Source: Tetmemena sp. SeJ-2015 (lineage: Eukaryota; Ciliophora; Spirotrichea; Sporadotrichida; Oxytrichidae). From it: a DNA stretch of 10,077 nt. This document shows positions 1 through 8,663 of the stretch, piece after piece (position 1 is the first letter of the stretch; each line of letters starts with the position of its first letter). The translations under genes and the position numbers were made by a program. The stretch spans positions 1-10,077 of the forward strand of contig JAJKFJ010021817.1 in the NCBI GenBank assembly GCA_027382625.1. The letters are read 5' to 3'. The notes under the pieces were generated by a model, which was given only the letters and a program-made list of their open reading frames with translations, was not told the origin of the DNA and did no database searches.

Positions 1-1020
1 TCCAGTGTTTTTGAATCTTTTAAAATAATACTTTTATTAAAAATTAAAATTTCTCGTGTAATAATCAAGAAATCCAATAACCCTAAAACTTAATTATCTG
101 AAAGAAATAAAAAATCCATTATACAAATAGATTTAAATATATAATGGTTTTATTAAATAGCTAAAAATAATAATTACTAAATCAGGGATTGATTGAGGAT
201 TTAAAAAATTTTGCCTCGATCTCCTTTTCTATTTTGAAAATATAAGCTTTTAAAATTTTAACTTAAAGAATAAATGAATGTTTAAATCTTCATTTAGAAT
301 TGACAAGTCAAGGAACTCAGTAAATAATTTTGCTCGTGTAAATCTTTGGTTCGGCTGAAGGAATCAAAGAAGGTTTGTCATTGATTCGAAAAATGTTTGT
401 CCAGTATGCTATGATTTTAAGTGACTACAATTAAAACCCCCGCATTATGATGATATTGATAAATAAAAGAGGAATAATTAACAAATTATAGGTCAAATAG
501 AATTAGGTTATTAAGGTTTACTATAACAAAATAAATAAAGATAAAAGCAAGGCTACCTTTTTGTATTTAGATTATCTTAATAAATTTCATAAATTAATTA
601 AAAGGAAATGAAAGAGAATAAATGCCTTGCGTGCTTCATCTCTGCTTCATGATCAAACTCCTCAATGATCATATTTTCATTTGAAAGTAAGTAAACCTAT
701 TTTATCTAATCATATTTAAGCACATATTAATTTAGTTTCTCTTTAAAATGTAAGATAAAAGGCTTATTCTTTCTAAAATAGACATCCACACAACAGGAAT
801 AATGGTGATACAGCGCCTCCACTCAGTAATGGGTTAAGAAAATCATCGTGCTTATGCAAAAATTATTCAGCAACCTCATTCATTTCAAAATAATAGTATA
901 GCTATAGACCGGATTAAGTAATTTAACTCAACTTCGCTCAAAATATTTAGGAACGATATTCAGAGGAGATGAAATGAGCTCAATTGGACATTTTATGGTC
1001 TTTAAGTAGCTAGTAATATC
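1..1020. other. AT-rich flank, no gene seen
   Basis: No frame stays open for 60 codons on either strand, and stops are frequent in all six frames. The sequence is unique-looking AT-rich DNA with short A and T runs. The only structure noted is a small perfect inverted repeat at 300-311 (TTGAC, two-base loop, GTCAA), which is common by chance in DNA of this composition. I see no tRNA-like cloverleaf, promoter pair or repeat array. Confidence 0.6.
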
Positions 1021-1035
1021 AATAAAAAGGGGGAA

Positions 1036-1250
1036 ATCTTTAAAAACAAAATTTAAAAAAAATTTAAAAAATTTTTAAAGGGTTAAAAATTTTAAATTTT
1101 TAAAATTTTTTTTTAATTTTCTTCAAAATTTTTTTTCTAATTAAATAAATTTATTAATTTTTTTAAAAAAATTTTTTTTTTAATAAATTAATAAAAAAAA
1201 TGTATATTTTTTTTTTTTTAAAAAAAAAAAAATTATTATTTTAAAAAGAG
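1036..1250. repeat. Low-complexity A/T homopolymer block with inverted repeat
   Basis: About 215 bases consist almost only of alternating A-runs and T-runs, many 7 to 14 bases long. Inside it an 11-base inverted repeat is visible: TTTATTAATTT at 1150-1160 and its exact complement AAATTAATAAA at 1185-1195, with a 24-base spacer. The run lengths are those most often miscounted by sequencing, so the exact length is doubtful. It looks like simple-sequence DNA and carries no coding signal. Confidence 0.8.
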
Positions 1251-1734
1251 GTTTTTAAGAAACTAATAAAGAATACCAATCAAATAATTGATTTAAAATT
1301 AAATTAAACTTTTCTTTATTTAAAAAAATACGTTTTAATTTTTTAATTTTGAGAAATTTTTTTTGAAAGTATAATTGAAATAAAAAAATAATGTGATGAG
1401 TAATAATCTTATAAAGTTAAAATTCACAAAGTGAGAAACTTAAGAGGTAAAAATTAAATAAAATACAGAGATTAATAACTTTTTTTGGACTAACTAGTGT
1501 ATCTCAGTAGCAATTTCAAAAATTTAAAGGATTTCGAACCTTTTAAGCTAAGTCGAAAAATAAAAACTTGTTTCTGAGTGATTTTTAATTATTTAAGATA
1601 GTTTGTCTCAGGAGCTTTTAACTTGAGAACCATAACTCTTAATATTTTTCTAAATAGGAAAACCCTATATTCTATAACATTGAGGTTTTACTCCTCTAGA
1701 TGGTCTTAAAATGTTGGGCATTGCTTCGGATTTT

Positions 1735-1749
1735 TCAAGTTGAACTTGA
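1735..1749. repeat. 15-base perfect odd palindrome
   Basis: TCAAGTT-G-AACTTGA is a perfect inverted repeat around a single central base. A related stretch, GTTGAACTTG followed by a T-rich run and TAGA, recurs at 5640-5657. Such a site could bind a dimeric protein, but nothing else in the sequence supports that, and there is no gene next to it. Confidence 0.5.
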
Positions 1750-1888
1750 TTTTTAGACTAACCTCAATTTAAATTTCACACAATGTTTTAACCTTGAGAA
1801 TAGAGTTGATGCTTGGTCTCACCAACAAAATTTTGTAGAGAAGCAACTTTTACAATTTCTTTTGAATTCATTTAGCAAATTAGATTAA

Positions 1889-1906
1889 GATTCTCTAGAT
1901 TCTCTA
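1889..1906 (+). repeat. Tandem 9-base duplication GATTCTCTA
   Basis: GATTCTCTA at 1889-1897 is repeated exactly and directly at 1898-1906. A second micro-repeat lies nearby at 1993-2008 (TTCACA repeated about 2.7 times). Both look like ordinary replication-slippage products in non-coding DNA. Confidence 0.7.
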
Positions 1907-3365
1907 TGTCTAATTTTGGAAATTTTATTTCACAGCTTTAAAATATATTTACTTCGCCTTAAAATTGTTAACGCAAGTTATACTAATTATAATTCACATT
2001 CACATTCAAATCTTGAAATTTAATTCTTGATCTGAGGCATTTTAATCAACTTAGTATTGACAAAAGAAGTTAAGAAGCTTCATTTATTTCATATAAAAAG
2101 TATTTGATTGTGAGAATTTTAAGAATACCATTCTTGAGAATAAACAGTAAGGTAATCATTTTGAGAGAAAAAAATATAACATATTCAGTTATAATAATAA
2201 CTTTTAAATCACTTTCTACTATAGATAAAATTTAAATGAAATCTGAGTTAAGTTAAACAATAAATGAAGAGTTGTAAATTGTTGGCCTTTAAATTGTAAA
2301 GTAGGTACCCAAATTTTGGGCTTATTCGATAGATATTTAATTTTAATATGAGTCTGTTCTACTGCCATTATTATATGAGGTTTCTATATAAAGACTTTGA
2401 TGTCACAAACTCTGAACCAAGAAATTAACCAAATTAAAAAACTTCTGAACGAAATAACTTTTTCCATAAACCTCCAAAAAAGAAGTTGCAAGGATCAAAG
2501 CTGCTTACAATTTAATGCTTAATCGAATGTTAATAAAATCAATTCAATATCTCACTGTTCAATTGCCAAGGATTTTTAATTTATTAATTTATTTAATTAA
2601 TTCTCTTTTAATTAAATTCTAAGCTATAATAAATAGAGTCATTTACTATTAAAATCTAAATTAAAAATGTAGCTGAAAATTTAATAAAAAATATAATTAA
2701 ATTAGATATTAAATTAAAATCGATTAAATCGGTGACAGTTGAAGTGTGTCAGATTTAAATAATTATTACACCATTCGATAGAGCATAAAATTCTAAGATC
2801 TTTTATCCTTGCAATTTTTGTGTGAGAGTGCTCAGTAAAGATTTATAAGCAACACAAGTTGAAGATAGCCAGGTATTTCAAAATAAGGACACTGCGAGCA
2901 TCATATCTCACGGCTTAGAGGTGCTGAGGGGATGATTAAAGAAGAAAATTACATTAATATTTGATCCTCTATCGACAAGCTGCTGATATGTGGGTGAATC
3001 TGTGATTTCAACTGCAACTAAGTTACGACTCCCCAATTATTATTTTAATCAATTTCCAATTTTAATTAAAATTCCTACAGTATATTTCTCAATTAAATTC
3101 ATCACTCATTTTTTTATTTGAAATGCAAGTTGCCTTAAGCTGAGGAACCATATTCAAAATATAAGATTTATTAAAAATAATTAATTTATTCTTGAACAAA
3201 ACTAATTTATAATGATCAACTAATGTTCAGAACGAATAGTAAATAAAAATGTTATTTATAAAGTTTAAGTACAGATAAAATTAAGCATCTTTCTATATTA
3301 AAGCATAAAAATATGAAGAGACAGGCCCAAAAAGAAAGACTTCTACAGGTACAATATAGCAATGT

Positions 3366-4178
3366 AAGAAGCTCTCATTAGGAGTAACAATAATACTAGT
3401 TGGTTTGTTCTTCGACATTAATGAAAAGTATCTGTCATCAAAGTCAATTCTTGTGAATGAAAGAATAGCTCAAATGATGTCACGATATGGAGTCACTATC
3501 TGAGATCTCAGTATAATAATGTATGAGTATGCGATGGGATGACGAGTTGATCTATTTCTCTAAACATGAGACTTTCAAACAATTGCCAGAAGAAGTTCTT
3601 CTTTGGCGTCCTTGCTACTGTCGCAGAGTACCTCAAGAGATCATTGAAGATGCACACAGGGAAGAGTTCTAAGTAGGGAGAACGACCAAAGAGCAAGGAA
3701 TTGAGTTACTAGCGAGAATGGGTTTAGCAGATTCAGAAGTATCTCCGTACTTCTCTAGTATATGTTTTAGGTTTCTGTGTGAGAAACGGCACTGGCATTT
3801 AACTTAATGAAGGAGTAACAAGTGTATTTCAGTAGTAGGAATCAAAGATACATAGGATCGAGGTGAGCCAGCTTATCCTATACAAACTTAGGCACGACGA
3901 GAGTGCACATAGATGGATGGAAGAGGTTGAGATGAAAAGTAGGTCGCATGTGCTTGGCCACAAAGAGAGAAAAGGACATTTTAAATGTTCTCCATAGCAA
4001 AGTGACTTAAGTCATTAAGTTAAGTAATATTTTTCCTATATATTACTTATCTTATTCGCACATAATTGTCTTTCTTCTTACTTCTTACAACTTCCTCATT
4101 ATTAATTCCTCTGTATCGATAGGTAGTGATGAGGCAGCAGTTTTATAGTATCCTTTACTTAAGTGTGTGCCAATAAAG
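3366..4178 (+). repeat. Repeat module M1 (diverged partner of 6308-7281)
   Basis: This segment and 6308-7281 share ordered anchor blocks. AAGAAGCTCTCATTAGGAGTAA (3366-3387) resembles the stretch at 6308-6326. TAGTTGGTTTGTTCTTCGAC (3397-3416) matches 6330-6348 after a short gap. GATGAAAAGTAGGTC (3931-3945) matches 7072-7086 at 14 of 15 bases. GCAAAGTG followed by CTTAAG-type sequence (3997-4022) matches 7160-7184, and a pyrimidine tract leads to AATAAA at 4172. Between anchors the similarity is weak, with many indels, and this copy is about 160 bases shorter than its partner. The + strand is purine-rich up to about 3960, then pyrimidine-rich. No long frame is present: 3523-3804 on + has one in-frame TAA in 94 codons, but the opposite strand (3508-3696) is equally open. 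Function unknown. Confidence 0.65.
4060..4177 (+). promoter_or_regulatory. Conserved pyrimidine tract followed by AATAAA (M1)
   Basis: After ACATAATTGTC (4060-4070) comes a C/T-rich run to about 4098 ending in TACAACTTCCTCA, with AATAAA at 4172-4177. The equivalent part of the partner copy has ACATAACTGTGTC, a C/T-rich run, TACAACTTACTCA and then AATAAA. In a eukaryote this could be the 3' end signal of a transcript, but AATAAA is common in AT-rich DNA and no transcript is shown. Confidence 0.3.
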
Positions 4179-5640
4179 AAAGAACTAGAAACTCAATTCT
4201 AAACTCAAAATCATAATATGATAAAAGTGAAAATAGTTTGTGTATAATTAATTTTTTTATTAATACTATAATCAATGGCTAATTTTAACTCAACCAGCAA
4301 TTAAAGTCTTTCTTAGGAGGTGACCTTGACGTCTGTTCTCATATCTTGAATTTTATACTTTATATGCTTCCGTCTATTCTAGATTAACTGAGTGTTAGGT
4401 TAGTGCTTGATTATTATTTTGTTTACTACTTTTCAAAAGGTTCTGAACTTGTCTATCTTACAATGTATTGTTGCGAATTATATTGCAATCTTCATTTCAA
4501 CTTAGTATTCTGGTTTCATATGGAATTCAGTATATTGCAACTATATGACAAATGTCCCTGCTATGAAACGTTGCCTCAAGTCGTCTCTTGGGAAGTAGAT
4601 GCAAGGTTCTTGTACCGATGCTTTCCTCAATGTTTTCATCTTATTTAAACTCTGTGAATATATGAAGTTGTCTGACTGTTCAAAGTTTATATGATTTCTT
4701 GCTGAGATCTTGTGAGATCCAATTCATGCACTGCCATCATCATTCCTTAGAGGTATTGAGAATATGCATAAGCAGTATTTGCGCTCGTGCTGAGAAATTT
4801 TAGTGTTGATTATTAGGAGGTCGAATGGCATGTAACATGTATCGATTAGAACACAGCAAGAATGAAAGAACGTATTCAGTTTTGTCCATGCTCTTAACAC
4901 TCAGTCGTTGCGAACTCAAGTCTTCTCTTCTTTTATTACAAGGTATTTCGGTAAAGGAAGATCTTGTAAACAACTTATTCTTGTATGATGTGTCTCTTCG
5001 CTTCGCATCAGCAGTGGAGGTATTTTGAACACACTCCTCCAAAGTCACAACTCTCACATGGAGTCTTGCTTGAGCTAGCTGAAACTTTACTGAACATATC
5101 AAATTAAGCTTTCTGATTCATAATCAATTTTTCTTCTTTCTTTGCTTCTCTTAGTTGAGCTTTGTCAGGTACGTTGCTTGGTCTTAGTGGCACGATTTTA
5201 AAGTTTCTTTTTTCCTTAATTTACGAAACTCAGCCGTGCTTCTCTCCATGTGTTCTTGAGGAATAGCAGAGTGAGAGAATGTCTACTCAAGTTGAGCAAG
5301 ATATCGACGTGCAACGTTTCTCTAATGCTTCATATATTTGTTGCTAGTTTGTCAAGTGGTCTTCCTTGACTGTGCGCTTGTGCTCTGAGGATATTCTGAA
5401 CTGTCGTGAATTACTCGGAGATTCCCTAAAAGTTATATTCTATACTGAATTATCTGGAAGAAAAGAGGATATCAGTGCGATAGGTTTACGCCCCACTGAA
5501 TTTCTCACTCCTTGGCTTTGACAATTTAAAGCAACAGGATTCTCTTCGAGCTCAAGTTCAGAGAGCTTTCCCTTGCACTTGTGCACACAGCATTTGTTTG
5601 GTTGCTGTTCCGACATTAGTTTAGCTTGTGTTTTTTAAGG
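4179..5640. other. GC-richer, pyrimidine-biased segment, no assignable gene
   Basis: This stretch separates M1 from the spacer before its second copy. Its + strand is rich in C and T from about 4300. Two small frames overlap on opposite strands: 4800-5102 on minus (100 codons) and 4825-5028 on plus (67 codons). The plus frame has AGGAGG at 4815-4820, four bases before its ATG, which would be a good bacterial ribosome site; a second AGGAGG sits at 4315-4320 with no frame after it. Minus-strand reading from about 5616 gives a 57-codon frame with several cysteines near its start, then stops. None of these translations matches a family I know, the frames do not join, and their lengths are within chance. 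Confidence 0.4.
5127..5154 (+). promoter_or_regulatory. Pyrimidine tract ending in TTAG, splice-acceptor-like
   Basis: A 26-base run made of T and C except for one G, followed by AG at 5153-5154, has the form of a eukaryotic 3' splice site. No convincing coding exon follows in any frame, so this is only a resemblance. The tract may simply reflect the general C/T bias of this segment. Confidence 0.2.
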
Positions 5641-6307
5641 TTGAACTTGTTTCTAGATATTTATAGAATCTTTAAATCAAATTTTTAATTAATAACTGCA
5701 GAAGATATTATTCATAATCTTAAAAGTGATGATATCACGATGAACATCAGAGTGCAAAAGTCATGTTATTGATGTTCTTCATGCTTTTCTTATTTTTATT
5801 AGATAGCTCCATATTATTCTCTTATGCTGCTTGATTTTGCTACGAATTAAGTTTAAACGCAGTAGTATTGCTAACTAATTCGTTGGCAACCCAGTTTAAG
5901 TATCGTGCGTTACGAAAGGCTTGTAAAATAGTGCTACTATCTTAATTGCACGCGATTGAACTCTGTACTAATTTAAGTGAATATAACTTTAGTATTGCTA
6001 TAACTAAGTTTTAAGTGTGATTAGTATTAATTTATGGCAACCATATTAAAAAGGAGCTCATCTTCACAACTTGGCAGCTTATTGTATTTTAGCTCTACTA
6101 TTCATGCTGTCATTCCTATTAGATATCATTAGATAGTAAGACCTTTTAAGCTGTCGTTCGGACTAGATCAATAAAAATTTGATTTCAAATAGAAAACGAG
6201 TATCGAAAGATGTGAAAACTGAAATGTTATACGCATTAAGAGTGTGAAGCGCAAGAGTTGAGCTACTAGGTTCGAAGAAGGAAGTTACAGTATACTACTT
6301 AGCAGGT
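5641..6307. other. Spacer between repeat modules, nothing clear
   Basis: No open frame of 60 codons on either strand. TGGCAACC occurs twice (about 5884 and 6034), the second shortly before AAGGAGCTC at about 6051. The latter loosely resembles the GGAGTG sites of the tandem units further right, but the surrounding sequence does not align convincingly. I see no promoter, tRNA or array here. Confidence 0.5.
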
Positions 6308-7281
6308 AAAGCTCTTCTATGAGTAATTTTAGTTGGTTTTTTTCGACAATGTATGGGACAAAGTCTGTTTACAAGATTAAATTTGCGATTGAGTAATTTA
6401 GGAAGTCGGTCATATAACAATGGATGTTCAAACATAGATGGGAGAAATGCTACATAAGACTAGTTCTGGATGCTAGTCTAATATCAATAGTAGATGAACC
6501 ATGTTTCGTATCTGGGAGAACATCCGGAGGTTCTTCTGTTTTTGAGAGTTAGATTATCCTTGTCCTACTGACAAGGGAGACAAGCTTCACAAGAACACGT
6601 CTCGGCCAATAACCAGAAGTTATAATTGGGTAGTTGGATATTGAGATCTCAGGATAGTTTTGGATGATCTCATCATGTTGACATCGATTGTACTGTTGGC
6701 ATAGCTTCAATATGTAGATCATCAGAAGATTGCACTATAGAAGAAGATTACTATAGTATTTAGAGAATAGACAAGATACGCAAGAGAATAGTTAGATAGT
6801 TGCTGTACGAATGTGTGTCTAGTCAGTTATAAAATATCCGCTTAACTTCGTGTTTTATATTTTTTATAGAGTTTATATCTGGTGTAAGAGAACTTTGGTC
6901 GATTTGGTTATTAATGATTGGATGATGGAGAAAGGTTATCTGTCCGCAGAGCGAGGAGAAAATAGCTCAGCCTCGGGAGGGTGTAAAGATGCGCTCTAGT
7001 TTGATATTAGCAACTTCTAGGACGAAACACGAAGATGTCATCATAGTATGTCGTGGGCATTGAGTTCGAATGATGAGAAGTAGGTCATCTGGCACACATA
7101 TGTTAGAGAGATAAGGAATCTTATCTTAATGAATTGTGCCTTTTGTTGTTTTCAGATAAGCAAAGTGCTTTAAGTCTTAAGTTACATGCTTAAATATTTT
7201 ACTAAATTATTCACTCTACTTATTTCCACATAACTGTGTCCTTTTCTCTTCTTCCTCTCTTTATACAACTTACTCAATAAA
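6308..7281 (+). repeat. Repeat module M1' (diverged partner of 3366-4178)
   Basis: Second copy of the module at 3366-4178, with the anchor blocks in the same order and strand: TAGTTGG...TTCGACA (6330-6348), GATGAGAAGTAGGTC (7072-7086), GCAAAGTGCTTTAAGTC (7160-7176), a C/T-rich tract at about 7195-7264 and AATAAA at 7276-7281. It is longer than its partner; the extra length lies mostly between 6350 and 6640. A GAGATCTCAG element at 6643-6652 also has a counterpart at 3502-3511. The + strand is purine-rich until about 7140 and pyrimidine-rich after it. All six frames are broken by stops and nothing over 60 codons is open. Confidence 0.65.
7228..7281 (+). promoter_or_regulatory. Conserved pyrimidine tract followed by AATAAA (M1')
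   Basis: ACATAACTGTGTC (7228-7240), a run of C and T, TACAACTTACTCA (7264-7276) and AATAAA (7276-7281) repeat the order seen at 4060-4177. Here AATAAA follows directly, whereas in the other copy it lies about 74 bases further on. It may be a transcript end signal; there is no other support. Confidence 0.3.
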
Positions 7282-7309
7282 GATCACTCTCGGTTTTGTG
7301 ATACGTCTC

Positions 7310-7328
7310 TTAGATGATTGGCATCTAA
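7310..7328. repeat. 7-base-pair hairpin
   Basis: TTAGATG (7310-7316) and CATCTAA (7322-7328) are exact complements around the five-base loop ATTGG. CTCTTA (7307-7312) can alternatively pair with TAAGAG (7334-7339). It lies between the end of M1' and the start of the tandem units. There is no T-run after it, so it does not look like an intrinsic terminator. Confidence 0.5.
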
Positions 7329-7416
7329 GGTGATAAGAGATCTAGATGTTTATTGTGTTTTACTTAATTTAGCTATATGTGCTAGTAAAACTCAATGCGT
7401 GAACTCTGGCGAGTAG

Positions 7417-7440
7417 GAACATTAAAAAAGGAGTGATGTT
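7417..7440 (+). repeat. Conserved stem-loop with GGAGTG loop, copy A
   Basis: AACAT (7418-7422) pairs with ATGTT (7436-7440); the 13-base loop contains AGGAGTG. Copy B has the same stem extended to six pairs and nearly the same loop. If read as bacterial sequence the loop would be a ribosome binding site two bases before ATG, but the frame that follows ends after 16 codons. Confidence 0.5.
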
Positions 7441-7902
7441 AATCTCAGCGTATGCTTACTCGCTCTTGTTCTTTGTACGCTGAGTTGTAACAGTAGAAGA
7501 TTCTCCCAGTCTGATCTTCTTTGAGCTTTAAGGAACGCAACATTACTGATTCTCGTTGATTAGAGCGAGGATGAAGACATAAGCTTCTAATCTTCGCTGA
7601 TTTCTGCAAGTAACGCACTTGTATTGATTTACTTTCTAACTGAATTCATGTTATGTGTCTTCTTGTACAATTCTTCTTCATGTAAGGTGTATGATTTAAT
7701 ACAATCTTTGAATAAATTTTTAACCAGTTAAATAATAAAATAAGGAAGTAGCAAAATTATTTCAATTATTAATATATAAATGTGCTTAGGAGTCTATAAA
7801 CGCGCTTACTCGATTTCACATGTTGTAGTAGCCTTTCACTATAGATGTTGGTACAGTTACGGAGAGATTTGAATAATGAGAATATATATGGAAGATCTTC
7901 GC

Positions 7903-7924
7903 GCGTACTTCCAATGAAGTGCGC
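7903..7924 (+). repeat. Nine-base-pair hairpin with CAAT loop
   Basis: GCGTACTTC (7903-7911) pairs with GAAGTGCGC (7916-7924) over nine positions, one of them a G-T wobble, closing a four-base CAAT loop. It is the strongest local hairpin I found. The corresponding place in copy B (about 8810-8835) has lost the pairing. No T-tract follows, so it is not a typical terminator. Confidence 0.6.
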
Positions 7925-8311
7925 TATAGTGGGAAGATGTTGAGGATCAATCAAATATTGATGTGCACATGTTGAAACTTAAGAAGTGCGATGTAGAAAG
8001 GTGCAACTCCTTAACTTTCTCATTGCAAAGAACTTCAAAGCGAGGTATAGTGCGCGCTGGCACTTCTCAACTTGTTTGCGATGGAGTTGATGTTGAGATA
8101 CTGGTATTACTACTGAAGGGTGACTACATCTAAATTAAGAGTCAAAATGAAACTGAGATAGGATGGATATGTAGTTTTTTTTGAGTAATTTCTGCGTTTT
8201 GACTGCGCAATGAGTATAATAGTTATATAAGAAATTAATTAATATTCTGAATTATTTTACTTTCTTATATATTATGGGGTTTTGAAGGCCGTGAGACTCC
8301 TGGCGACTAGG

Positions 8312-8335
8312 GAACATTAAACAGGAGTGATGTTC
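8312..8335 (+). repeat. Conserved stem-loop with GGAGTG loop, copy B
   Basis: GAACAT (8312-8317) pairs with ATGTTC (8330-8335); the 12-base loop is TAAACAGGAGTG. Compared with copy A the stem gains one pair, because the base after ATGTT is C here and A there. The shared stem and loop sit in one of the best-conserved parts of the unit. Confidence 0.5.
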
Positions 8336-8649
8336 ACTCATGTATCTTCTTCGCTTCCTTTGTTTGTGTAGCTGAGTTGTAACGAAGTAAGCAGATTCAA
8401 CGTCTGTGAATCTTTCTCTGAGTTCTTAAGGAATAACATACTGTCTCGCTTGATAGAGAGAGGATGAAGGACATAAGCTTCTAAGCTGAAGTCTTTCGGA
8501 TGATTCCTGAAAGTACGCACTTGTAGTTAATTTTCTTTCTAATCGTAAACTCTATGTTATGTGCTTTTGTAACTATACTCTTCTTCATGAAAAGTGTTGT
8601 GGTGTGAACACAGATTCGTCATGACATAACTTCACGCTATCTGCCTTTC

Positions 8650-8663
8650 ACACTGAGCAGTGT
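8650..8663. repeat. Short inverted repeat ACACTG-AG-CAGTGT
   Basis: Six exact complementary pairs around a two-base centre, in a stretch of unit B that has no clear counterpart in unit A. Such sites can be dimeric protein targets, but no neighbour supports a role. Confidence 0.45.

Larger units (their letters stand above)
1261..3290. other. AT-rich region, no gene seen
   Basis: Two kilobases without an open frame of 60 codons on either strand. By eye the composition is strongly AT, with somewhat GC-richer patches at about 1480-1910 and 2740-3035. Between about 2570 and 2720, and again at 3040-3110, the sequence is nearly pure TTAATT/AATTAA-type simple DNA. In the 2740-3035 patch one plus-strand frame (2849-3181) has only three stops, all TGA, in 111 codons; this is within chance for AT-rich DNA and is not called as a gene. 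Three short stretches (near 1494, 1537 and 1739) resemble stretches in the GC-richer cluster to the right. Confidence 0.55.
7355..8254 (+). repeat. Tandem unit A (about 0.9 kb, first copy)
   Basis: First of two diverged head-to-tail copies. Anchors found in both copies at constant spacing are GGAGTGATGTT (7430-7440 and 8324-8334, offset 894), ACATAAGCTTCTAA (7577-7590 and 8471-8484, offset 894), TTCTTCATG (7674 and 8581, offset 907), ACGGAGAGAT (7859 and 8766, offset 907), ATGGAAGAT (7888 and 8796, offset 908) and AAGTGCGATG (7984 and 8883, offset 899). Identity over the first 300 bases is roughly three quarters by eye. The left half is C/T-rich on + and the right half A/G-rich. After about 8110 the two copies no longer align. 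A minus-strand frame at 7769-7954 (61 codons) is not preserved in copy B. The outer boundary is approximate. Confidence 0.85.

Noticed and set aside
2849..3181. 111-codon frame that is open if TGA is read as tryptophan
   Set aside because: About one frame of this length is expected by chance under that code. There is no start signal, motif or other evidence of reassigned TGA.
3508..3696. 62-codon minus-strand ORF as a gene
   Set aside because: It lies inside repeat module M1 and is not open in the partner copy. It has no recognisable domain.
4403..4648. 81-codon plus-strand ORF as a gene
   Set aside because: It is rich in Tyr, Phe, Cys and Leu as expected from random T-rich DNA, its start is not an ATG, and it has no family resemblance.
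4966..5082. Cysteine cluster resembling a CXC or tesmin-type zinc motif on the minus strand
   Set aside because: The spacing C-x2-C-x5-C-x5-C-x-C appears only if in-frame stops are read through, and the flanking residues do not match the family. Most likely coincidence.
4800..5102. 100-codon minus-strand ORF as a gene
   Set aside because: It is the longest frame in the window, but one or more frames of this length are expected by chance in 10 kb of this composition. There is no recognisable motif, and an equally open frame lies on the other strand.
6260..7075. GGTTCGAA-like strings as tRNA T-arms
   Set aside because: Around 6268 and 7065 there is no matching acceptor stem, D-arm or anticodon arm.
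7769..8520. Minus-strand ORFs 7769-7954 and 8338-8520 inside the tandem units
   Set aside because: Each is open in only one of the two copies. One-base indels shift the frame in the other, so there is no sign of selection for protein.
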